DNA from: Corynebacterium sp.
Lineage (GTDB): Bacteria; Actinomycetota; Actinomycetes; Mycobacteriales; Mycobacteriaceae
Direction of reading: 5' to 3'
DNA length: 5,309 bases
NCBI RefSeq assembly: GCF_030152825.1
Contig: NZ_JASLIP010000018.1
Coordinates: 1-5,309, forward strand
Shown one piece after another: positions 1-4,145 of this stretch. A program made the position numbers and the translations under genes. The notes under the pieces are model-generated. The model did not search any database, was not told the origin of the DNA, and saw only the letters and a program-made list of their open reading frames with translations. Numbering within the stretch: position 1 is the first letter of the stretch; every line of letters starts with the position of its first letter.

Positions 1-383
1 CGGACGCAGCGCCGTCCACCACCGCCCCGGAACGGACGATCGTCCTGACCTCCCAGCACTCCCAGGACCTCGCGGTCCTGGTGGAGACCCTGATCGTCAT
101 CCACGACCACGAGCCGCACGGTCCATTCGACGTCGAGCAGCTCCGCACGCGCCACCCGGTGCTGCGGGGGCTGACGGAGCAAGTGGGGCTGATCGCCGCG
201 GACCTGCCCGTGTTTTCGCGGAAAACCCTGGGGGAACGCACTGAGCTCGTGCTTGCCGCACCGCTGAGTGCGTCGGCGGCCGAGCACGCGCGCACCCTCG
301 GCGTTGAGGTGAGCTACCTCGACCCCGCGGAGCTCATTGACCTGGCCAGTGCCAGCTCTTATATCGAAAGGAGCGCACAATGA
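1..383 (+). CDS. Probable ABC transporter ATP-binding protein, C-terminal fragment (5' end outside window)
   Basis: The frame is open from the left edge (first full codon at position 3) and ends in TGA at 381-383, giving about 126 visible residues. A GTG at 81 is only an internal in-frame codon, because readable coding sequence continues upstream of it. The stretch R-T-I-V-L-T-S-Q-H, followed by an acidic-hydrophobic segment and LIVIHDHEPHGPF, resembles the end of an ABC nucleotide-binding domain: a last beta strand, the switch histidine (H-loop), then the strand that in the family reads 'D-rv-vi-G'. Walker A, the signature motif and Walker B would lie upstream and cannot be seen. About 75 residues follow without a family I recognise, perhaps a C-terminal accessory domain. 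The stop overlaps the start of the next gene (ATGA), which suggests translational coupling with a membrane partner and supports the ABC assignment. The assignment rests on one motif region plus context, so it is moderate. Confidence 0.6.
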   Translation, partial: DAAPSTTAPERTIVLTSQHSQDLAVLVETLIVIHDHEPHGPFDVEQLRTRHPVLRGLTEQVGLIAADLPVFSRKTLGERTELVLAAPLSASAAEHARTLGVEVSYLDPAELIDLASASSYIERSAQ

Positions 384-1111
384 CATTCGGAGTTTTTAGC
401 GCCACGAACCCGCGGACCTTCCTCGGTGTGAGCGCGGGAGCGGTTCTGCTCGCCGGTTTCGGAGGCCTGATTGTGTCTCGCGGGACGGAGAACGCGATGC
501 TCGCGATCCTTGTGCTCGCGGTGCTGTTCGCGGTGACGGCCGCGCGCTCGGTGAGGCTGCGCGATTTCGGGGTGAGTTCTGCCCGCTGGGTGCGCTCTGC
601 GGCCGTGTCTGCCGTGGTGGTGTCGCTTGCGGCCGCGGCCCTGGTCACGCTGATGATTATTGTTTCGGACCGGAATCCGACCTTCTACCAGGACTTTGCT
701 TCCTTCACCGTCCAGGCGAGCGGGTACGAGGACGTCGGCGGCGTGCGCTACGCCAGCGACGGCCCGGGCATGCCGGCGGGGACGTTGGCGCTGACCGGGC
801 TGTGCGTGTTCTTTAGCTTCCTGATGGGCACGGTGGCAGGCGCGGCCCTCGGCGCGGTCTTCGGCGCGCGGGGGACGCGGGCGTGCGTTCTTGCTGCGTT
901 GGGCGGTTTTGTTGCGGCCTACGGTGTTGGGGCGGTGTTCATGGTTTTGGACGTCAACGTCGCCGCACCATGGCCCGGCGTACCTATGTTCGCTGTGGTC
1001 GTGTGCGTGGTGTCCGGGCTGGTGCTGGCGTGGGCGTTGAAGAAGGAGCGCCGCCCCATGCCAGCGGTGGTCCCGGAGCTGCCTGGGGTGCCCTCGGGCC
1101 ACCAGGGGTAG
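380..1111 (+). CDS. Six-helix integral membrane protein, probable ABC transporter permease subunit
   Basis: This 243-residue protein starts at ATG 380, overlapping the preceding stop codon. A good Shine-Dalgarno sequence, AAAGGAG at 367-373, lies six bases before the ATG and supports this start. Six hydrophobic segments are visible, at about residues 13-33, 38-55, 72-96, 134-162, 168-190 and 201-220. A loop of roughly 37 residues lies between helices 3 and 4 and is probably extracytoplasmic (FYQDF...YEDVGGVRY). A short basic and proline-rich tail (KKERRPMPAVVPELPG) is probably cytoplasmic. Six helices next to an ATPase fragment fit the ABC-2 class of exporters or a related two-gene transporter. 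I see no family-specific motif, so the substrate is unknown. No U-tract terminator follows the stop; downstream lies the palindromic repeat cluster. Confidence 0.65.
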   Translation: MTFGVFSATNPRTFLGVSAGAVLLAGFGGLIVSRGTENAMLAILVLAVLFAVTAARSVRLRDFGVSSARWVRSAAVSAVVVSLAAAALVTLMIIVSDRNPTFYQDFASFTVQASGYEDVGGVRYASDGPGMPAGTLALTGLCVFFSFLMGTVAGAALGAVFGARGTRACVLAALGGFVAAYGVGAVFMVLDVNVAAPWPGVPMFAVVVCVVSGLVLAWALKKERRPMPAVVPELPGVPSGHQG

Positions 1112-1170
1112 CCCGCGAGGGGCCAGGTGGCGTGGCTGAGCGCTAGCAACCGGATTGCCAGGGGTAGCTC

Positions 1171-1239
1171 CGAACCCCGGTTTTGGGCTGTGGCGTGTCA
1201 GTTTTTGCGGGTTTTGTGACATTCTGCAGCCCAAAACGG
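1171..1239 (+). repeat. Palindromic repeat element A, copy 1
   Basis: This element recurs at 1451-1518 in the same orientation. Bases 1176-1239 and 1455-1518 are identical over 64 bp, and the shared CGAACCC flank differs by one extra C in this copy. The core at 1181-1236 is a hairpin: left arm 1181-1200 (TTTTGGGCTGTGGCGTGTCA), a 16-nt loop at 1201-1216, and right arm 1217-1236 (TGACATTCTGCAGCCCAAAA). The first ten and last five arm positions pair perfectly. In between, on the + strand, there are three G.U wobbles, one G-C pair and one C/U mismatch. Pairing can extend outward past a bulged G at 1179. The transposition or regulatory nature of the element is unknown. Confidence 0.9.
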
Positions 1240-1280
1240 GCCACGGGCGGACCGCGAGAGTGACCCAGAGCGCACCTCAT

Positions 1281-1356
1281 TCGCGTTTTGCAGAGTGAGT
1301 CCCCGCCCTTTCATTTTTTGCAGAGTATGTTCCCGCCCTCTCGCGTTTTGCAGAGT
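1281..1356 (+). repeat. 30-bp-period degenerate tandem repeat (about 2.5 units)
   Basis: Units start at 1281, 1311 and 1341, exactly 30 bp apart. Units 1 and 2 share TTTTGCAGAGT (1286-1296 and 1316-1326) followed by a variable base group and CCCGCCCT. The third unit repeats TCGCGTTTTGCAGAGT and then becomes the left arm of palindrome B. The array therefore looks like repeated copies of the palindrome's left arm with a conserved CCCGCCC spacer. There are no unique spacers and too few units for a CRISPR array. Confidence 0.85.
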
Positions 1357-1405
1357 TTGATGTCGGAAATTGGCCAAAAAGCGACATTAAACTCTGCAAA
1401 ACGCG
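1342..1405 (+). repeat. Long palindrome B (24-bp arms, 16-nt loop)
   Basis: The left arm 1342-1365 and right arm 1382-1405 are reverse complements except for one position, where a G faces a T; this is a G.U wobble if the + strand is RNA. The loop at 1366-1381 contains the self-complementary TTGGCCAA. The inner 56 bp at 1346-1401 have the same 20-16-20 layout as element A: both begin TTTTG, end CAAAA, have TGTC next to a loop that starts and ends with G, and have GACATT after it. The right arm is not followed by a T run, so this is not a canonical intrinsic terminator. Confidence 0.9.
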
Positions 1406-1450
1406 CATAGCTGGGCGCGGGATTGGTCTCGCCCCGCCTAAACCTGGTCG

Positions 1451-1518
1451 CGAACCCGGTTTTGGGCTGTGGCGTGTCAGTTTTTGCGGGTTTTGTGACA
1501 TTCTGCAGCCCAAAACGG
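1451..1518 (+). repeat. Palindromic repeat element A, copy 2
   Basis: This is a direct repeat of 1171-1239, with one fewer C in the CGAACCC flank and 64 bp otherwise identical. The hairpin core is 1460-1515, with left arm 1460-1479, loop 1480-1495 and right arm 1496-1515. It ends 14 bp from the stop codon of the - strand transporter, where a 3' end signal for that transcript would be expected, but no U-tract follows on that strand. The near-perfect identity of two copies 279 bp apart points to recent duplication, mobility or gene conversion. Confidence 0.9.
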
Positions 1519-1532
1519 CCTGTGTGGAGGGG

Positions 1533-2414
1533 CTAGGCGGTTGAGCCGCGGCGGCCCTCAGCAACCCAGCTGAGGAAGCGGCTCGAGCAGGCCGTCCAGT
1601 GCGCAAGAAGCAGGAAGGGGATCGCCAGCGCGACCGCGTCCAGCCACTCCGAACCATTGACCAGCGCAACCTGGTGGCCGCCCATACTGATGGTGCCCGG
1701 CGGGAAGGTGCAGGACCACCACGCCGGGGAGTAGTCCGCCCACCGCACCACGTTCGGGTAGAAGGTCACCATCGCGTAGATCGCCAGCGGCACCGCGAGC
1801 ACCAGCGCGACGTAGCCGTAATACACGGAAGTCGTGCTGGGATAGAGGATCTGCATCGCGGTTGTGGACTGCCCGATCACGCCGAGCGGCACCCACGCGG
1901 TCGCGGAATTTGGGCCTGAGAGATCCACCTTGCCGTGCCACGCCGCCCAGTACACGTGCGCGAAGACCGGCACGGCGGTGAGCGGCGACATCACGAAGAA
2001 CGCGGTGCCCATGACGTGGTACATCTGCCCGTAATCGCGGGCCAGCCAGCCCGCCACGGAGGCAGAAATCATCGGCCCAACCAGCGGCAGGCCCCACGTA
2101 AACCGTGGTGTCCCAGAAAAGCGGGATAGCTGGATCGCCCACGTCACCGTGGTGACAGGTGCGCCAATCCAGAACCCGAGGAGGCGGTAGGTTGGGACGT
2201 CCGTCAGTCCAGAAAGTGCAGCACCGAGCGCCAGAATGCCGATGAAGAACATCGACCACTCGGCCACGGTGGTGCGCTGGAAGCTCGACTGCCGGTAGCG
2301 GGCGAATCCGATGGTCAGCGCCACGAGGATGACGTACGCGATCGCCGTGAAGATGCTCGCGCCAATCATCATGTCCTTCTCGACGAGTAGGCGCGCGACG
2401 ATCGAGGTGCCCAT
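1533..2414 (-). CDS. TDT/SLAC1 (TehA-like) family transporter, main open frame, probably N-terminally interrupted
   Basis: Read from ATG 2414 this gives 293 residues. It looks like the TDT family (tellurite resistance/C4-dicarboxylate transporters and SLAC1 anion channels), which normally has ten membrane helices. Recognisable segments are MGTSIVARLL (end of helix 1), hydrophobic stretches at about 16-38, 52-72, 76-96, 107-123, 130-155, 170-190, 197-219, 230-250 and 257-275, the family-like WVPLGVIGQS near 174-183, and WWSCTFPPGTISMGG at 232-246. Starting here removes the front of helix 1. The same frame continues upstream to ATG 2480 and encodes LPPPGPA, a TGA, then GGSLMGTS, which matches the family's usual P-x-W start of helix 1 with TGA replacing Trp. 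With those 22 codons the protein would be 315 residues, a normal length. The rest of the frame is intact. GAGG ten bases before ATG 2414 could allow restart. The substrate is not determinable. The gene follows glnA on the same strand. Confidence 0.8.
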   Translation of the reverse strand: MGTSIVARLLVEKDMMIGASIFTAIAYVILVALTIGFARYRQSSFQRTTVAEWSMFFIGILALGAALSGLTDVPTYRLLGFWIGAPVTTVTWAIQLSRFSGTPRFTWGLPLVGPMISASVAGWLARDYGQMYHVMGTAFFVMSPLTAVPVFAHVYWAAWHGKVDLSGPNSATAWVPLGVIGQSTTAMQILYPSTTSVYYGYVALVLAVPLAIYAMVTFYPNVVRWADYSPAWWSCTFPPGTISMGGHQVALVNGSEWLDAVALAIPFLLLAHWTACSSRFLSWVAEGRRGSTA

Positions 2415-2426
2415 GAGGCTGCCGCC

Positions 2427-2480
2427 TCACGCGGGGCCCGGCGGCGGGAGTGCCCGAAACTTCTTAGTCACGCAGGGCAT
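2427..2480 (-). pseudogene. Interrupted N-terminus of the TDT transporter: ATG to in-frame TGA at codon 18
   Basis: From ATG 2480 the frame reads MPCVTKKFRALPPPGPA and stops at TGA (2429-2427). It resumes as GGSLMGTSIVA, in frame with the 293-residue body. In TDT-family proteins this place carries a conserved Pro-x-Trp just before the M-G-T-G/S-I of helix 1, so a TGG to TGA change is the simplest explanation. It could be a null mutation, a sequencing error, low-level UGA readthrough, or a short leader ORF with restart at 2414. No Shine-Dalgarno is obvious before ATG 2480; the bases there form the right arm of a hairpin. Confidence 0.65.
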
Positions 2481-2529
2481 AGTAACGCCCCACGCCCCGG
2501 GCACTAACGCCGAGGTGTGGGGCGTTACT
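2481..2529 (-). terminator. Perfect 13-bp inverted repeat between glnA and the transporter; possible glnA terminator or translation-blocking hairpin
   Basis: The arms 2517-2529 and 2481-2493 (AGTAACGCCCCAC and its exact complement) flank a 23-nt loop. On the - strand it begins 8 nt after the glnA stop codon and ends directly against ATG 2480. No U-tract follows, so it is not a classic intrinsic terminator. A second GGCGTTA-type arm at 2505-2511 could pair with 2521-2527 instead, giving two mutually exclusive hairpins. The G-rich part of the arm next to the ATG is the only plausible ribosome-binding segment and would be sequestered. Confidence 0.55.
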
Positions 2530-2537
2530 CGAACCGA

Positions 2538-3995
2538 CTAGCAGTCGTAGTACAGCTCGAACTCCTGCGTCGTCGGGCGCAGGCGGGCTGGCATGATCTC
2601 CTCGTCGAACTTGTACCGGATGTGTGCCTCGATCAGGTCCTCGGTGAACACGTTCCCGGCGGTGAGGAAGTCGTGATCCTCCTCCAGTGCCTCGAGCGCC
2701 CCGTCCAGGGAGTACGGCACGGTTGGGATGTCCTTGAGATCCTCCGGCGGCAGCTCGTAGAGGTCCTTATCCACCGGATCACCTGGCTCGATGCGGTTCT
2801 TGATGCCGTCCAAACCGGCCATCATCGCAGCCGTGAACGCCAGGTACGGGTTACCCGACGGGTCCGGCGCACGGAACTCGATGCGCTTGGCCTTCGGGTT
2901 GGAGCCGGTGATCGGGATGCGGATCGCGGCGGAGCGGTTCTCCTGGGAGTACACCAGGTTCACCGGCGCCTCGAAGCCCGGCACCAGGCGGTGGTAGGAG
3001 TTCATCGTCGGGTTCGTGAACGCCAGCACAGCACCGGCGTGCTTGAGGATGCCGCCGATGTAGTAACGGGCCATGTCGGAGAGTCCACCGTAACCGTTCT
3101 CGTCGTGGAACAGCGGCTGGCCGTCCTTCCAGAGGGACTGGTGGATGTGCATGCCGGAGCCACCGTCGCCGGCGAGCGGCTTGGGCATGAAGGTGGCGGA
3201 CTTCTGGTTGAACTTCGCGGTGTTCTTCACGACGTACTTGAAGGTCTGCATGTCGTCCGCGGCGTGCAGCAGGGTGTTGAAGCGGTAGTTGATTTCCTGC
3301 TGTCCGCCGGAGCCCATCTCGTGGTGGGAGCGTTCGACGTCGAAGCCGACGTCCTGCAGGTGCTCACCGATCTCGTCGCGGAGGTCCTGCATGTGGTCGT
3401 ACGGCGCGGTGGGGAAGTAGCCGCCCTTGGTGCGCACCTTGTGGCCCAGGTTGCGGGAGCCGTCCGGGTTCTCCTTCGCGCCGGAGTTCCACCAGCCCTC
3501 GACGGAATCCACCTCGTGGAAGGACTTGTTGGTGCTGGAGTCGTAGCGCACGGAGTCGAAGATGTAGAACTCCGCCTCGGCACCGAAGTTGCAGGTGTCG
3601 GCGAAGCCGAGTTCCGCGAGGTACTGCTCCGCCTTGCGGGCGATGTTGCGTGGGTCGCGGCTGAATGGTTCGCGGGTGTGTGGGTCGTGGACGAAGAACT
3701 TCACGTTCAGCGTCTTGGACTTGCGGAAGGGGTCCACAAACGCGGTCTCGAGGTCGGGCAGCAGCATCATGTCGGAGTTGTCGACGCTGGTGTAGCCGGC
3801 GATGGATGAGCCGTCGAATGCGAGGCCTTCTTGGATCGCGTCCTCGTCGAAGGCGGACGCTGGCACGGTGAGGTGCTGTTCGATGCCTGGGACGTCGGTG
3901 AATTGGACGTCCACCCAGCGGATCTCTTCGTCGCGGATGAACTTCTGGATGCCTTCTGGGGTGGTGTGTTCGCTTCCGGGTTTGAACTTACCCAT
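2538..3995 (-). CDS. glnA: Glutamine synthetase type I (GlnA), adenylylatable form
   Basis: The 485-residue protein makes L-glutamine from glutamate, ammonium and ATP in the cytoplasm, as a dodecamer. The N-terminal beta-grasp domain carries FDGSSIAGY (60-68), with the active-site loop Asp at 61. Metal and substrate residues are visible at Glu140 and Glu142 (AEAEF), Glu226 (HHEMG), Glu234 (GGQQEINYRFN), His283 in the ATP-site signature KPLAGDGGSGMHIHQS (272-287), Glu342 (FEAPVN), and Arg354/Arg359 (NRSAAIRIP). DLYELPPE (411-418) holds the adenylylation tyrosine, Tyr413, so activity control by GlnE is expected from family knowledge. ATG 3995 is the only possible start near the family's N-terminus: no ATG, GTG or TTG occurs before the conserved TPEGIQKF. 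The N-terminus is about eight residues longer than the C. glutamicum enzyme as I remember it. The Shine-Dalgarno is weak. The frame shows no lesions. Transcription is probably from its own promoter, because an upstream terminator separates it from the next gene. Confidence 0.97.
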   Translation of the reverse strand: MGKFKPGSEHTTPEGIQKFIRDEEIRWVDVQFTDVPGIEQHLTVPASAFDEDAIQEGLAFDGSSIAGYTSVDNSDMMLLPDLETAFVDPFRKSKTLNVKFFVHDPHTREPFSRDPRNIARKAEQYLAELGFADTCNFGAEAEFYIFDSVRYDSSTNKSFHEVDSVEGWWNSGAKENPDGSRNLGHKVRTKGGYFPTAPYDHMQDLRDEIGEHLQDVGFDVERSHHEMGSGGQQEINYRFNTLLHAADDMQTFKYVVKNTAKFNQKSATFMPKPLAGDGGSGMHIHQSLWKDGQPLFHDENGYGGLSDMARYYIGGILKHAGAVLAFTNPTMNSYHRLVPGFEAPVNLVYSQENRSAAIRIPITGSNPKAKRIEFRAPDPSGNPYLAFTAAMMAGLDGIKNRIEPGDPVDKDLYELPPEDLKDIPTVPYSLDGALEALEEDHDFLTAGNVFTEDLIEAHIRYKFDEEIMPARLRPTTQEFELYYDC

Positions 3996-4040
3996 GGGGT
4001 TTCACTTCGCTTCTTGGCGTTTGTGGTGTGCAAGTCGTGC

Positions 4041-4080
4041 GGTTATTCAGTTGTGTATTCAGTTCTCAATACCAATGGTA
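4041..4080 (-). promoter_or_regulatory. Putative glnA promoter/operator region with 9-bp direct repeat and 11-bp palindrome
   Basis: This AT-richer patch lies 46-85 bp before the glnA start, just past the upstream gene's terminator. On the - strand a TTGAGA -35-like hexamer (4069-4064) has weak -10-like options (ATAACC, GAATAA or TGAATA, within 4049-4041) at 14 to 17 bp spacing. Two copies of AACTGAATA (4064-4056 and 4052-4044) occur with a 12-bp period, and TACCATTGGTA (4080-4070) is an 11-bp palindrome. These could be regulator sites. I do not see a clear match to the AmtR box known from C. glutamicum nitrogen genes. The promoter call is an inference from position. Confidence 0.35.
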
Positions 4081-4085
4081 GGGAA

Positions 4086-4118
4086 AACGCCCGGTCAGTG
4101 CTGTGACGACCGGGCGTT
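4086..4118 (-). terminator. Intrinsic terminator of the ornithine-cyclodeaminase-like gene
   Basis: The arms 4108-4118 and 4086-4096 (AACGCCCGGTC and its exact complement) form a perfect 11-bp GC-rich stem with an 11-nt loop. Read on the - strand the stem is followed by a T run (GTTTTCCC). It starts 27 nt after the stop codon of the gene at 4146. This fits Rho-independent termination and separates that gene from glnA. Confidence 0.88.
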
Positions 4119-4145
4119 GCTGCGTGCGGTCTGTTGCCGCAGGCT

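Larger units (their letters stand above)
1112..1532. other. Repeat-rich convergent intergenic region
   Basis: This 421-bp stretch separates the + strand membrane protein stop from the - strand transporter stop. I see no convincing gene. Open frames crossing it are antisense extensions or translate the repeats themselves: the - strand frame through the tandem array gives a ten-residue period (SAKxERAGTx). It contains, in order, palindromic element A copy 1, a 30-bp-period tandem array, palindrome B, and element A copy 2. An 11-bp direct repeat (CCAGGGGTAGC) at 1102-1112 and 1158-1168 includes the membrane-protein stop codon in its first copy. The array and palindrome B are rich in T/A runs compared with the GC-rich genes around them. 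None of the hairpins is followed by a clear U-tract, so a terminator role is possible only by position. Confidence 0.8.

Noticed and set aside
1102..1168. 11-bp direct repeat CCAGGGGTAGC at 1102-1112 and 1158-1168 as an insertion-site duplication
   Set aside because: The 45 bp between the copies show no element structure, so it may be chance or a small local duplication.
359..1234. 291-residue - strand open frame opposite the membrane protein
   Set aside because: It is very rich in Arg, His, Pro and Ala, begins inside palindromic repeat A, and is antisense to a better-supported gene with a good ribosome-binding site.
1281..1356. Possible CRISPR array
   Set aside because: The 30-bp units are contiguous, degenerate and only about 2.5 in number, with no unique spacers and no cas genes.
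1342..1405. Palindrome B as an intrinsic terminator
   Set aside because: Stem strength fits, but no T run follows either arm on either strand and it lies over 200 bp beyond the + strand stop codon.
1277..1669. 130-residue - strand open frame through the repeat cluster
   Set aside because: Its C-terminal ten-residue period (SAKxERAGTx) is only the translation of the 30-bp DNA repeat, its middle is a translation of element A, and its start overlaps the transporter gene in another frame.
1558..2430. 290-residue - strand open frame overlapping the transporter
   Set aside because: It is an Arg/His/Pro-rich out-of-frame shadow; the other frame has ten clear hydrophobic segments and TDT-family motifs.
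2517..3809. 430-residue open frame on the + strand opposite glnA
   Set aside because: It lies antisense to an unmistakable glnA, has the Val/Gly/Arg-rich, low-complexity composition typical of a GC-rich shadow frame, and has no recognisable domain.
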